A stretch of 64,000 nucleotides of DNA from Verrucomicrobiaceae bacterium (lineage in GTDB: Bacteria > Verrucomicrobiota > Verrucomicrobiia > Verrucomicrobiales > Verrucomicrobiaceae), in assembly GCA_947466075.1 (NCBI GenBank), contig CANIBP010000002.1, positions 233,580 to 297,579 on the forward strand. The letters are read 5' to 3'. A program made the translations under genes and the position numbers. The notes under the pieces were generated by a model. It was not told the origin of the DNA, searched no databases, and saw nothing but the letters and a program-made list of their open reading frames with translations. The first letter of the stretch is position 1, and each line of letters starts with the position of its first letter. Positions 26,809 to 35,821 of the stretch are shown here, in pieces.

Positions 26809-26920
26809 GTCCGATCATGGCGGAGATGCGTGGCGGCGCAAGCAATGGCAACGTTGCAGCGAGAATTGCCTTCACCCTTGCAGAACCGCTGTAAGACCGC
26901 GAGTATCCGCCCCCTTTTCC

Positions 26921-27697
26921 ATGACCCTCTCCCAACAGTTTCTGGCCGCCGCCACGCTCACCTTTGTGAGTGCGGTGGTGCAGGCCTTGCTGGCGCTCAA
27001 ATCTGGCGCGTGGAAGCAGGGACGTATGCAGCTTGTGCTCATGACGCTGGGTTTTGCGTTACAGACCGGCTTCATTTACCTGCGTGGTCAAGAAGTGGGC
27101 CAGTGTCCGATGAAAAGCCTCTCGGACATCCTCGTCTTTATCGCGTGGAGCATTGTGCTGCTCTATTTCCTCGTCGGTTCGGGGTATCGGCTCTCTCTGC
27201 TGGGACTTTTCACATCACCCTTGGTCAGCATCATGCAAATCATGGCCTTGGTCGGGGGTTTTGCCCCCTACAAGCCAAAAGGCCAAGTCAACTCGCTCAT
27301 TGAGTTGCATGCCGCTGTGGCGCTCATCGCGTATGCGGCCTTCGCATTAGCCTGTATCACCGGTGTGATGTATCTAGTTCAAGAACGCATGTTAAAGCGT
27401 CACAAGATCGGCGGTCTGTTTTATCAACTGCCGCCGATTCAAGGCCTGGCGGGCGCGATTCAGCGCTTGGTGCGACTCGGCTTGCTCCTACTGAGCATTT
27501 CGTTGGGAATTTCGTTCGCTTTGCACACGCCGGTATCGAACCCCAAGCTCATCTTCTCCTGGGTCGTGTGGGCCTTGTATGCGCTGATCACGGTGTTGAT
27601 GTGGAAACACGTCACGTCTCCCCGGCGCACGGCGTGGCTGGCGGTCATCGGCTTCATTCTGCCTTTTATTTCTCTGTGGATTGTGACGCATGCCTGA
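26921..27697 (+). CDS. HemX/CcsA-like membrane protein (cytochrome c assembly family)
   Basis: 258 residues from the ATG at 26921; the upstream frame overlaps apt on the other strand and is discarded. Seven or eight hydrophobic helices, with LSLLGLFTSPLVSIMQIMAL and SLIELHAAVALIAYAAFALA resembling the CcsA/HemX core. The tryptophan-rich WWD haem-handling motif of true CcsA is not seen, which fits the HemX subgroup found next to hemA. The gene overlaps hemA by 8 bases. HemX proteins are thought to affect the level or activity of glutamyl-tRNA reductase. Confidence 0.82.
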   Translation: MTLSQQFLAAATLTFVSAVVQALLALKSGAWKQGRMQLVLMTLGFALQTGFIYLRGQEVGQCPMKSLSDILVFIAWSIVLLYFLVGSGYRLSLLGLFTSPLVSIMQIMALVGGFAPYKPKGQVNSLIELHAAVALIAYAAFALACITGVMYLVQERMLKRHKIGGLFYQLPPIQGLAGAIQRLVRLGLLLLSISLGISFALHTPVSNPKLIFSWVVWALYALITVLMWKHVTSPRRTAWLAVIGFILPFISLWIVTHA

Positions 27698-28766
27698 GCC
27701 GACCGCCAACCGCAGCGGCCTCGTCTGTGTGGGCCTGAACTACAAAACCACGCCCGTCGAGGTGCGTGAGCGTCTTGCCTTTCCTGAAGCGCAGGTGCCG
27801 CAGGCCGTGCAGCAGGTGCGAGGCTTGCCAGGCTTTGAAGAAAGCGTCGTGCTCAGCACCTGCAATCGCGTGGAGCTGTACGCCGCGCATTCGCTGCCAA
27901 GCGGTGATCACGGCCATGCGGCGTTGCGTGATTACCTCGTCACTCATTTCAAACTGCAGCCCGAGCACGCCGAGGCGCTCGTGCTTTACAACCTCGACTC
28001 CGCCGAGGCCGCACGGCATCTGTTCCGCGTCGTCAGCGGTCTTGATTCGATGGTGCTCGGCGAGACGGAAATCTTCGGTCAGGTCAAAGCGGCCTACAAA
28101 GTGGCGCTCGACACTGGCACCACGAGCAGGGCGCTCAACAAACTCTTCCAGCAGGCTTTCACCGTTGGTAAAAAGGTGCGCAATGAGACTACCATTCAGC
28201 GCGGTTCCACCAGCGTCGGCAGCGTGGCCGTCGATCTCGCGGAAAAGGTCCACGATCTCAAAGAATGCCGAGTCATGCTCGTCGGCGCGGGGGAAATGAG
28301 CCGCACCTGTGCGCAGAGCCTGCTCTCACGCGGCGCGAAGAGCGTCATCGTTTCCAATCGCAGCTATGACAAGGCCGTGGAACTCGCTTCCGAGATGAAA
28401 GGCACCGCCTTGAAGTTCGAGGAATGGGAAAGCGTGCTGCATGAGGTCGATGTCATCATCTCCAGCACCAGTGCGCCGCATTTCGTCATCAAGCCCGAGC
28501 AGATCGAGCAGGTCATGCGCAAGCGCCGCTGGAATCCGCTGCTGCTCATCGACATCGCCGTGCCACGCGATGTTGATCCTGCCGTGAACGAGATCGAAGG
28601 CGTTTATCTCTACGACATCGACGCTTTGCAGGCCATCGCCGATGATGGCCGTCGCGAACGCGAACGCCAGCTCGTCGCCTGCGAGCGCATCATCGAGGAG
28701 CAGCTCGAAAAATACGGCTTCCTTCAATCACCTGGCTCCACTCAGCACGGATTTGTCACTTCATGA
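27690..28766 (+). CDS. hemA: Glutamyl-tRNA reductase (short C-terminus)
   Basis: 358 residues. It makes glutamate-1-semialdehyde from Glu-tRNA(Glu), the first committed step of tetrapyrrole synthesis. Motifs: GLNYKTTPVEVRERLAF, the catalytic Cys in VVLSTCNRVELY, GLDSMVLGETEIFGQVKAAY, the NADPH Rossmann loop VMLVGAGEMSRTCAQSL and LLIDIAVPRDVDP. The spinal helix is present (RERERQLVACERIIEEQLEK), but the protein ends about 60-80 residues early compared with the common 420-residue form, so most of the dimerisation domain is absent. It overlaps hemC by four bases (ATGA). Confidence 0.95.
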   Translation: MPEPTANRSGLVCVGLNYKTTPVEVRERLAFPEAQVPQAVQQVRGLPGFEESVVLSTCNRVELYAAHSLPSGDHGHAALRDYLVTHFKLQPEHAEALVLYNLDSAEAARHLFRVVSGLDSMVLGETEIFGQVKAAYKVALDTGTTSRALNKLFQQAFTVGKKVRNETTIQRGSTSVGSVAVDLAEKVHDLKECRVMLVGAGEMSRTCAQSLLSRGAKSVIVSNRSYDKAVELASEMKGTALKFEEWESVLHEVDVIISSTSAPHFVIKPEQIEQVMRKRRWNPLLLIDIAVPRDVDPAVNEIEGVYLYDIDALQAIADDGRRERERQLVACERIIEEQLEKYGFLQSPGSTQHGFVTS

Positions 28767-29707
28767 GCATCGCAAAAATCACTCTCGGCACTCGCGGTAG
28801 CGAACTGGCCCTCACGCAGACGAAGATGGTCACGGCGGACCTGCAAACCGTGTTCCCGCATCTGTGCATCGAGCGCCAGATCATTCAAACGAGCGGCGAC
28901 AAACGTCAGGATCTGCGTTTTTCCGAATTCAGTGATGTGGCGCAGGTGGACAAAGGCATTTTTATCAAGGAACTCGAAATCGCTCTCGCAAACGGGCAGA
29001 TCGACGCCGCCGTGCACAGTCTCAAGGATGTGCCGAGCGATCTCGCTGCTGGATTCACCATCGCCGCCGTGCTGCCGCGTGCCGCCATCGAAGATGTGCT
29101 CGTCACCGCTCAGCCTTACACGCTCGAAACCTTGCCGCAGGGTGCTCGCGTCGGCACCAGCAGCGTGCGCCGTGCCGCCCAGCTCAAGTTTCTGCGTCCT
29201 GATGTGCAGATCGTCGAGATCCGCGGCAATGTGCCCACGCGCGTGAAGAAAGTGCTCGGCGAAAATGCGCTGGATGCCGTTTTACTCGCCGCCGCCGGTT
29301 TGCTGCGGCTCGGTTTGCTCAATGCGAACCTCAGTCGCATTCACATCGATACACACACGCTTTACGGCCTCGTGCTCGATCCCGTGAAGTTTCTGCCCGC
29401 CGCAGGGCAGGGGGCCATCGCCATCGAATGCCGCGCAGGTGATGAGGCGACGATTCAAGCTGTTCGCTCGCTCAATCATGCTGAAACCGAGTCACGCGTG
29501 AACGCTGAGCGCGAGTTCTTGAAAATTCTCGGTGCTGGATGCCAGACGCCCGTCGGCGCACACACTTGGATCAAAGACGGTCAGCTTCACATGGCCGTGC
29601 GTGTCTTCAACGAGGCCGATCTCTCCCTTCCGCCCGTCGAACGTGAGGCAAAGCGTCCGGTTCACGAAGCGGCTCAGCTCGCGCTAGATCTTGCTGCGAT
29701 GCTGTGA
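28763..29707 (+). CDS. hemC: Porphobilinogen deaminase (hydroxymethylbilane synthase)
   Basis: 314 residues. Motifs: LGTRGSELALTQTKMV, DAAVHSLKDVPSDL, VGTSSVRRAAQLKFLRPD, IRGNVPTRVKKV, and the cofactor Cys in KILGAGCQTPVGAH, which carries the dipyrromethane primer. It polymerises four porphobilinogens. It follows hemA with a four-base overlap, so hemX-hemA-hemC form one operon; hemB, hemD and later steps are not here. Confidence 0.96.
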   Translation: MSIAKITLGTRGSELALTQTKMVTADLQTVFPHLCIERQIIQTSGDKRQDLRFSEFSDVAQVDKGIFIKELEIALANGQIDAAVHSLKDVPSDLAAGFTIAAVLPRAAIEDVLVTAQPYTLETLPQGARVGTSSVRRAAQLKFLRPDVQIVEIRGNVPTRVKKVLGENALDAVLLAAAGLLRLGLLNANLSRIHIDTHTLYGLVLDPVKFLPAAGQGAIAIECRAGDEATIQAVRSLNHAETESRVNAEREFLKILGAGCQTPVGAHTWIKDGQLHMAVRVFNEADLSLPPVEREAKRPVHEAAQLALDLAAML

Positions 29708-29749
29708 TGATTCGTGCAACTTAGGTGAAGGTTTCGCGTTTTACAGCGC

Positions 29750-30394
29750 ATGAAGCCAACCCATCTTCCCCTATTTATCGCCGTGGCAATGATGTTGCCC
29801 GCCCTAGCCTTTGCCGCCAAAGACGCCAAGGGTAAAAAGAAACCCGCAGCCGCGCAGCATGACGGTGTCACCGCCGAAGTCCTCAAAACCTTCGACAAAA
29901 ATGAAAACCATCAAATCGATGCCGACGAACTACCTGCTATGCAGAAGGCCTTCATGACCCTGAAGAACCTCGACAAGGACAGCAACGGTGAGATCGAGCT
30001 GGCCGAACTCGAAAGTTTGAAAGCACCGGCTGCTGATGGTCGGAAGGGCCGGATGCTCGCGGGTCTCAAGCAGGTGGACAAAAACGGTAATCACAAGATC
30101 GACGCCGATGAAGTTGAAGCGCTGCAAAAGATGATCGCGGGCGGCAAAATTATGTCGCGCTTGGATCACAATGGTAATGGCAAGCTCGATCCCGACGAAG
30201 TGGAGCGTCTGAACAAGCATCTTGAGCACGGTCTGGGTGGCAAAGGGGCCGCCGCCGCACCTTCGGTGCGCAAGGCGCCGGAAAAACCTGTTGAGACTCC
30301 GCCTGCGGCAGATTCGCCCAAGAAGGAAGAGAGTAAGGATAAGCCCGCCGAACCAGCGCCGGATGCCAAACCGCCGGGCAACTTCGGCAATTAG
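29750..30394 (+). CDS. Exported EF-hand protein
   Basis: 214 residues. A signal peptide (PLFIAVAMMLPALAFA) precedes four EF-hand loops: DKNENHQIDADE (49-60), DKDSNGEIELAE (75-86), DKNGNHKIDADE (110-121) and DHNGNGKLDPDE (139-150). All have acidic residues at positions 1 and 12, so calcium binding is likely. The C-terminal 50 residues are a Pro/Lys/Glu-rich tail. It may be a calcium-dependent scaffold at the cell surface; the family role is unknown. Its stop overlaps the convergent ComEA-like gene by four bases. Confidence 0.85.
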   Translation: MKPTHLPLFIAVAMMLPALAFAAKDAKGKKKPAAAQHDGVTAEVLKTFDKNENHQIDADELPAMQKAFMTLKNLDKDSNGEIELAELESLKAPAADGRKGRMLAGLKQVDKNGNHKIDADEVEALQKMIAGGKIMSRLDHNGNGKLDPDEVERLNKHLEHGLGGKGAAAAPSVRKAPEKPVETPPAADSPKKEESKDKPAEPAPDAKPPGNFGN

Positions 30395-30777
30395 CGTTTA
30401 TCGACCGCACGGCGGCCTTGGGATGCTTTGATGAGCGGGCGCAGTCGTTCGAATGACGCAGCGCCGATGCCGCGCACGCGAATCAAATCCTCCACCGCAC
30501 TGAACGGACGTGCGGCGACGATCATCTGCGCCAATGCCGAGCCGATGCCGGGCAACGATTCCAGTTCTGCCAGCGTTGCCGTGTTAATATCGGTGCGCTG
30601 CCGCTCTACTTTAGCGATAGGCCGTCTGTTGGCCGCTGCGGACTCTGACAACACCCAGATCATGGCGGTGCCGAGCATCAGCACGGTCAGAAACATCCAG
30701 CTCCATGGCACCGCTGCCGATTCGCAGTCCCAAATCGTCGGGCGCTGCCGCTTCGATGGTTTGCTCTGCGAAGCCAT
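30391..30777 (-). CDS. ComEA-like helix-hairpin-helix DNA-binding protein
   Basis: 128 residues from the ATG at 30777. A basic N-terminus and a membrane helix (WSWMFLTVLMLGTAMIWVL) are followed by two helix-hairpin-helix motifs: INTATLAELESLPGIGSALA and EDLIRVRGIGAASFERLRPL. This matches the ComEA/HhH1 family that binds incoming DNA in natural transformation, though other membrane HhH proteins exist. No comEC or other competence gene is adjacent. Confidence 0.82.
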   Translation of the reverse strand: MASQSKPSKRQRPTIWDCESAAVPWSWMFLTVLMLGTAMIWVLSESAAANRRPIAKVERQRTDINTATLAELESLPGIGSALAQMIVAARPFSAVEDLIRVRGIGAASFERLRPLIKASQGRRAVDKR

Positions 30778-30791
30778 GACAAATCTATCAC

Positions 30792-31886
30792 TTAACGGAA
30801 CAACTTTGGCGCGAACTCGGCGAGGTAGTCGCGCCAGATGGGCCACGAATGATCGCCAGGCGTGAGACGCCATTCGTGGTTGATGCCGCGTGCTTTAAGA
30901 GTGGTGATGAGCTGATTGTTACGTTCGAGAAGGAAGTCTTTTTCGCCGCAGGCGATCCAGAGCAGTTTCAATTTGGCATTGGTGCCGGTGGCATCATCAA
31001 GGGCGGGTTTGATCTCGTTTTCATCGACTGCACCACTGAATGAGCCAATCCAAGCAAAGCGATCGAGGTTCGTCATACCGATGCTCAAAGCCTGCCAGCC
31101 ACCCATGCTGAGGCCGGCGATAGCGCGTTGTTCGCGCTCGGGAGAGACGCGGTAATGGCTTTCGACGAGGGGCATGCCGTCTTCGAACAGTTCGTTCTTG
31201 AAGGCTTTGAGTGACTCACCGCGCTTGTCAGCCATTTCGCGCGGCACTTGGCCAAGCGGATGTCCGTCGAGCATCAAAATGATCATCGGCTTCGCTTTGC
31301 CGGTGGCGATGAGGTTGTCGAGAATCCAGTTCGCTTTGCCATGCACCACCCATGTCTCATGGCGGTCACCGGAGCCGTGCTGGAGCACGAAGAGCGGGTA
31401 TTTCGTCTTTGCATCGGCTTCATAGCCCGGTGGCGTGTAAACCCAGGCGCTGCGCTGTCTGCCGAGTGCTTTGGAGAGATACGTGTGCTGATGCACCGTG
31501 CCATGCGGCACGTCCTGAAAGTCCCACACATTCAGCGGTGTGCCAGCGACGTGCAGGATGCTTGCGCTTGGATTGCGCTGCGGCTTGAGCGCTGGGTTGA
31601 GCGGATCGACCATCGTCAGTCCATCGACGATGAAGCTGTATTCCCACACGCCAGGCTTCACGTCTGGCACGGTGATGCTCCACACATTGTCGGCATCCTT
31701 GGTCATTTCGATCTGCTGCTTGTCCCATTGGCCACGAAGCTGGACCGCTTGTGCTTTCGGCGCACGCAGGCGGAAGACGATGCTGTGATCGCTCTGGATC
31801 TCAGGCGAGATCAGCGGCCCACCCTTTTGAGCAAAGGCGCTGATGGTGCAGGCAAAAAGAAACGTGAGATTGAGTAAATGCTTCAT
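30792..31886 (-). CDS. Exported esterase with N-terminal E-set domain (Esterase D / CE1-like)
   Basis: 364 residues from the ATG at 31886, giving a signal peptide (LLNLTFLFACTISAFAQ). Residues 30-125 form an E-set/CBM48-like domain (VFRLRAPKAQAVQLRGQWDK, GVWEYSFIVDG). The catalytic part is Esterase D-like: YPLFVLQHGSGDRHETWV, IAGLSMGGWQALSIG (nucleophile Ser), CGEKDFLLERNNQL (acid) and GDHSWPIWRDYL (His). Relatives are feruloyl or acetyl esterases acting on plant polysaccharides. It precedes the ComEA-like gene by 14 bases on the same strand. Confidence 0.88.
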   Translation of the reverse strand: MKHLLNLTFLFACTISAFAQKGGPLISPEIQSDHSIVFRLRAPKAQAVQLRGQWDKQQIEMTKDADNVWSITVPDVKPGVWEYSFIVDGLTMVDPLNPALKPQRNPSASILHVAGTPLNVWDFQDVPHGTVHQHTYLSKALGRQRSAWVYTPPGYEADAKTKYPLFVLQHGSGDRHETWVVHGKANWILDNLIATGKAKPMIILMLDGHPLGQVPREMADKRGESLKAFKNELFEDGMPLVESHYRVSPEREQRAIAGLSMGGWQALSIGMTNLDRFAWIGSFSGAVDENEIKPALDDATGTNAKLKLLWIACGEKDFLLERNNQLITTLKARGINHEWRLTPGDHSWPIWRDYLAEFAPKLFR

Positions 31887-32004
31887 GGTGGCCGCGATGC
31901 TGGCATGAGCAGGGCAGAATGGGAAGCGGGAATTGGCTGCCAGCACCATGCGGCGATTGGTTTGCTTGAATAGTCTGAAGAGTGCTGCGTCGAATCCAGC
32001 GACC

Positions 32005-32265
32005 ATGAAAACAAAACTTCTCCTTCTCCTGGCTTCAACCATTGTCGCCAGCTCTTTAACTTCGTGTGACGTGTATGCCACCCCCTACGGCTCTGGCTAC
32101 GGCAACTCCTACTCCCGCCCCTCGTATTACGGCGGCTATAACCGCGGCTACGGTTCGCCTTCCTACGGCTACGGCGGTGGCTACGGCGGCCGCGGGTATG
32201 GCGGTTTTGGTGGCGGCTACGGCGGTGGATATGGCGGCGGCTACGGCGGCCATCATTGCCGTTAA
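32005..32265 (+). CDS. Small Gly/Tyr-rich lipoprotein
   Basis: 86 residues from the ATG at 32005. A lipoprotein signal ends in the lipobox LTSC; the mature part is almost entirely repeats of Gly-Tyr and Gly-Gly-Tyr (for example GYGGGYGGRGYGGFG), with a His-His-Cys-Arg end. Such sequences are flexible and may form surface coats or bind polysaccharide. The upstream frame to 31933 is unlikely because it would shift the lipobox away from the N-terminus. Confidence 0.75.
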   Translation: MKTKLLLLLASTIVASSLTSCDVYATPYGSGYGNSYSRPSYYGGYNRGYGSPSYGYGGGYGGRGYGGFGGGYGGGYGGGYGGHHCR

Positions 32266-32297
32266 GTAGGTGCCTTTACTCCTGCTTCAATCCGGCA

Positions 32298-33338
32298 TCA
32301 CTCCGTTGGCAAGTAGCCGATGATGCGTGCCGGACCTTCGCCCTCCCATAGCAGCATCGCAGGGCCTTTGCCCTCGGCCTCGGTGCGGGTGCAGTAAAAG
32401 AGACGTGGCTTGCCTGCCACTTCGGTGGCGCAAAAGCCAAAGATGTCGCCGAGATCATCGGCGATGATCTGTGTCTTGGTCAGCGAGTCCGTCATGGCAT
32501 TGATCTGATCTTTCACTGTGGGAAATTCGCCTTCACCTGGCGCATACAGCGGCTTCGCTGGCATCGGTGTGCGCATCAGTGCAGCCATGTGGCGTCCGCG
32601 CAGTTGCAAGTAGATCCATTTTCCGGCAGGAGCCACATGGTTGATCCACATGCCACCACCGTTGGCCTCATCCGTGTTTGAAATGGCCAGCGGGGCGATG
32701 CGCGCAGCGACCAGTGTGCCGAGCCGCTCCATGCTGGGATCCTCCTCCACTTGGATGCCGCCTTCCCACAGATCGCCATTGCTCATGAAGAAGAGTCGTC
32801 CTTCATCAGAGAATACGCCGCCGGTCGCATCGCGCACACGGCGGCAGAAGATGGATGCGAAGGCCTTGCTTTTGCTGCCCGGCTTGCGCCCGTAGAAGCT
32901 GCCGAGGTTGTAGCCCGCATCCGCAGCATCTTTTTCGTTGCCGCTCACAAACAGACAATCGGTGAGCGGTGTGCCCGGCAGCGTGGCGACGAATAGGTCG
33001 GTGGCACCTGCCACGGGTGTGGTAGCATAAATTCGTTTTACCGCCTTGGGCGTCCACACCCACACGGCATCTTTGGCGAGGAACAGCGCCTCGCCATCAC
33101 CGCCGCGCGCGACACTGTCGATGCCTTCGTCTTTGATCTCTGTTGGCAAAGGAGCCTGCGTGATTTTTCCCGTTTCGATGTCCACTTGTACCAGGCCCGT
33201 CAGCACATTGTTCAGCCCCATCGTTACGGTCTTGCCGTCCTTGGAAAAGAAAGCCTCACCAGCGATGCCAGATGAAATGGAAAGCATGACCAGCATGGAA
33301 ACGCTGAACAGGCAGGCAGGAAGTCGTGAGAGGTGCAT
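32298..33338 (-). CDS. Exported beta-propeller-like protein of unknown function
   Basis: 346 residues with a signal peptide (LFSVSMLVMLSISSGIAGEA). Repeated short beta segments (FFSKDGKTVTMGLNN, EALFLAKDAVWVWTPK, GGVFSDEGRLFFMSNGDLWE) suggest a propeller fold. No catalytic motif is recognised. It stands alone between two lipoprotein genes, convergent with the Gly/Tyr-rich one. Confidence 0.7.
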   Translation of the reverse strand: MHLSRLPACLFSVSMLVMLSISSGIAGEAFFSKDGKTVTMGLNNVLTGLVQVDIETGKITQAPLPTEIKDEGIDSVARGGDGEALFLAKDAVWVWTPKAVKRIYATTPVAGATDLFVATLPGTPLTDCLFVSGNEKDAADAGYNLGSFYGRKPGSKSKAFASIFCRRVRDATGGVFSDEGRLFFMSNGDLWEGGIQVEEDPSMERLGTLVAARIAPLAISNTDEANGGGMWINHVAPAGKWIYLQLRGRHMAALMRTPMPAKPLYAPGEGEFPTVKDQINAMTDSLTKTQIIADDLGDIFGFCATEVAGKPRLFYCTRTEAEGKGPAMLLWEGEGPARIIGYLPTE

Positions 33339-33477
33339 GCGCGCGCTTTAAGACAAGCTAGTGACATGTCAACGATAGGTAATTTAGCGCTTGTCACACG
33401 AGCCAAATGTTCCAGCTACGTCGCAAACCGCCTTTCTGATTGCGGCAGCGGCCCCACGCTTCACAATGTGCGCCACC

Positions 33478-33990
33478 ATGTCGCCCCGTTTTGTTTTTTC
33501 CGCATTGTTCCTTCTTCTCAGTCTGCTCATCACCAGCTGTGAAACCACCGGCCTTTCTCCGCAGCAAGTTGCCGCAGTTGAGACACGCCGTCGTCAGATC
33601 GCCTTGGAGCCGCGTGGCGACTACTACATCGGTCGCCGCTTCTATATCGACCACACACACCTGTGGGGTTACTTGCGCAGTCCAGGGCAGGATTGGAGCA
33701 CCTCGAAGCTCGTCATCATGAACGAGCGCTACCAGAAAATCCCGAACCGCCTGCCGGAGCAGCCGACTGACGGCGGCTACGCCTACGGCGACGATCACAA
33801 TACCGAATACCGCATGTGGGGCCGCTACACGGGCCGCAAGGTGTTTGATCCAAACAGCAACCTCGTCCTGCCCGAGTTCGAGCTGCGCCGTTGGGAAGTC
33901 AGCAATGCCAGCCCGGGTTGGCTATTCAAACCCAACGAGCGCTTCAATGGCTCGCAGCTCCTGCGCGCCGAACCGGGATCGACTCCGTAA
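33478..33990 (+). CDS. Lipoprotein of unknown function
   Basis: 170 residues from the ATG at 33478, the start that puts the lipobox (LITSC) at residue 21. The mature protein is rich in aromatic and charged residues (GDYYIGRRFYIDHTHLWGYL, EYRMWGRYTGRKVFDP). An ATG 12 bases upstream is an alternative start. No known domain. It lies 12 bases before tyrS and may be co-transcribed with it. Confidence 0.7.
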   Translation: MSPRFVFSALFLLLSLLITSCETTGLSPQQVAAVETRRRQIALEPRGDYYIGRRFYIDHTHLWGYLRSPGQDWSTSKLVIMNERYQKIPNRLPEQPTDGGYAYGDDHNTEYRMWGRYTGRKVFDPNSNLVLPEFELRRWEVSNASPGWLFKPNERFNGSQLLRAEPGSTP

Positions 33991-34002
33991 TTTCATCATT
34001 TC

Positions 34003-35268
34003 ATGCCCACGACCGACCTGATCGCCGATCTCGAATGGCGCGGCCTGCTAAAGCAGTGCAGCGACCTCGAAGCCCTCAAAGCAGCCCTCAAGACCCAGCA
34101 GACGTTCTATTGTGGCTTCGATCCCACTGCGGACAGCCTGCACATCGGCAACCTACTGCCGCTCATGGCGCTGCGCCGTGTGCAGGAGCATGGGCACAAG
34201 GCCATCGCCATCGTCGGCGGCGGCACCGGTTTGATCGGCGATCCCAGCGGCAAGGCGAACGAGCGCACGCTCAACACGCCTGAGACCGTCGCCGCCTTTG
34301 TGAAGCGCATTGAGGTGCAAATTAGGAGCATCCTCATTCCCGACAAGACCATCATCGAGGACAACGCCTCATGGATCTGCAAACTCAGCGCCGTCGAACT
34401 TCTGCGCGATGTGGGCAAGCACTTCACCATCGCGTGGATGCTGGCGAAAGAATCCGTTAGCGCCCGGCTCGAAAGCGGCATCTCGTTCACCGAGTTCACC
34501 TACATGATTTTGCAGTCGTATGACTTCGTTGTGCTCAACGAACGCCACGGCTGCACCGTGCAGATCGGCGGCAGCGACCAGTGGGGCAACATGACCGCCG
34601 GCATCGACCTCGTGCGCAAACTGCGCGGCCAGCAGACCTTCGTCGTCACCTTCCCGCTCATCACCACGAGTTCGGGCAAAAAATTCGGCAAGTCCGAGGC
34701 CGGCGCCATTTGGATGGACCCGGCGAAAACGAGTCCGTATGCCTTCTACCAGTTCTGGGTGAACTCCGAAGACCCCGACGTGCCACGCTTCCTGCGCCAG
34801 TTCACGCTGCTCTCGCACATAGAGATCGAAGCCATCGAAACCGAGCACAACGCCCGCCCCGAACTCCGCAGCGGCCACAAACGCCTCGCCGCCGAAGTCA
34901 CCCGCATGGTGCATGGCGAAGAAGAACTGCAAAAAGTCATCCTCGCGTCGCAGGCCCTCTTCGGTGGTGCCGATCTCGCCACCGCCGATGTCAGCACGCT
35001 CATCGAAGCCACCGCTTCTGCCCCCAGCACCGAAGTCGATCTCGCCAACATCCCGCAAGTGGCCGATCTCCTTGTCACCCTCGGCCTTGCCACCTCCAAA
35101 GGCGATGCAGGCCGCTTGATGAAAGGCGGCGGCTTCTACATCAACAACCAGCAGGTGGACGCTGGCTCCGTGCCGACGCTAAGCGCCGATCATTTCCTCG
35201 GCGGCAGGCTCTGTATCCTGCGTAAAGGCAAAAAGAGCTACGCGACGGTGCGGGTGGCGGGGGCTTGA
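34003..35268 (+). CDS. tyrS: Tyrosyl-tRNA synthetase
   Basis: 421 residues. Class I signature DSLHIGNLLPLMAL (HIGN near residue 46); tyrosine-binding FTEFTYMILQSYDF and IGGSDQWGNMTAGIDLVRKL; KMSKS-type loop KKFGKSEAGAIW. An S4 RNA-binding domain ends the protein (VADLLVTLGLATSKGDAGRL, GGGFYINNQQV). It charges tRNA-Tyr. No T-box-like leader is visible upstream. Confidence 0.97.
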   Translation: MPTTDLIADLEWRGLLKQCSDLEALKAALKTQQTFYCGFDPTADSLHIGNLLPLMALRRVQEHGHKAIAIVGGGTGLIGDPSGKANERTLNTPETVAAFVKRIEVQIRSILIPDKTIIEDNASWICKLSAVELLRDVGKHFTIAWMLAKESVSARLESGISFTEFTYMILQSYDFVVLNERHGCTVQIGGSDQWGNMTAGIDLVRKLRGQQTFVVTFPLITTSSGKKFGKSEAGAIWMDPAKTSPYAFYQFWVNSEDPDVPRFLRQFTLLSHIEIEAIETEHNARPELRSGHKRLAAEVTRMVHGEEELQKVILASQALFGGADLATADVSTLIEATASAPSTEVDLANIPQVADLLVTLGLATSKGDAGRLMKGGGFYINNQQVDAGSVPTLSADHFLGGRLCILRKGKKSYATVRVAGA

Positions 35269-35295
35269 GCGTCATTAACCCTCGAAACATTTTCC

Positions 35296-35727
35296 GTGTC
35301 CGACGAGCATCTCTCCCACCGGCTACGAAAATTTCGTGCCATCAATGGCTATTCCCAAGATGATGTGGGCAAACTGCTTGGCGTCACGGGCCGTTATATT
35401 GGTATGTTGGAGCGTGGAGAGAAGAATGTGGAGGCGCATTGCGCGATCTTTAAATTGTTCACTCTTCTGGAAGCCAATAAAATTGATCTTTCCGATGTTG
35501 AGCCATGCATTCGCAACAACCAAGACGACGGATTAGTTCTGAATAAACCATCAGCTGTTCATACTATACCTCCCACGTTTGGCTTGAGCGTGTCGGACGT
35601 GATCGCGCAGATACACACCGACCTGCAATTGGTGGAAACTGGCGATGTACAGGAAAAGCGCCGTGCTTTCATGATGCTGCGCGAAGTTCATCTTCCCTGT
35701 CTTGCCCAGTTGCTTAAACTCTCATAA
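35296..35727 (+). CDS. XRE-family helix-turn-helix regulator
   Basis: 143 residues from a GTG start. The HTH is RLRKFRAINGYSQDDVGKLL, GVTGRYIGMLERGEKN. The C-terminal part is helical with no known ligand domain. It lies 27 bases after tyrS, and its base composition is noticeably lower in GC than its neighbours, which may indicate later acquisition. Its target is unknown. Confidence 0.8.
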   Translation: MSDEHLSHRLRKFRAINGYSQDDVGKLLGVTGRYIGMLERGEKNVEAHCAIFKLFTLLEANKIDLSDVEPCIRNNQDDGLVLNKPSAVHTIPPTFGLSVSDVIAQIHTDLQLVETGDVQEKRRAFMMLREVHLPCLAQLLKLS

Positions 35728-35821
35728 ATCGAGTGTCCTCGACTATGCTGGTTGAGTTCTGTTGCTGGACGATGCAAAAATCATGTCCAACGATGTCAGC
35801 AGCCACGCACCTCAACTTCAC

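Noticed and set aside
32066..32269. Alternative plus-strand frame inside the Gly/Tyr-rich lipoprotein
   Set aside because: Ala/Thr-rich frame-shifted reading of a repeat; the lipobox-bearing frame explains the region better.
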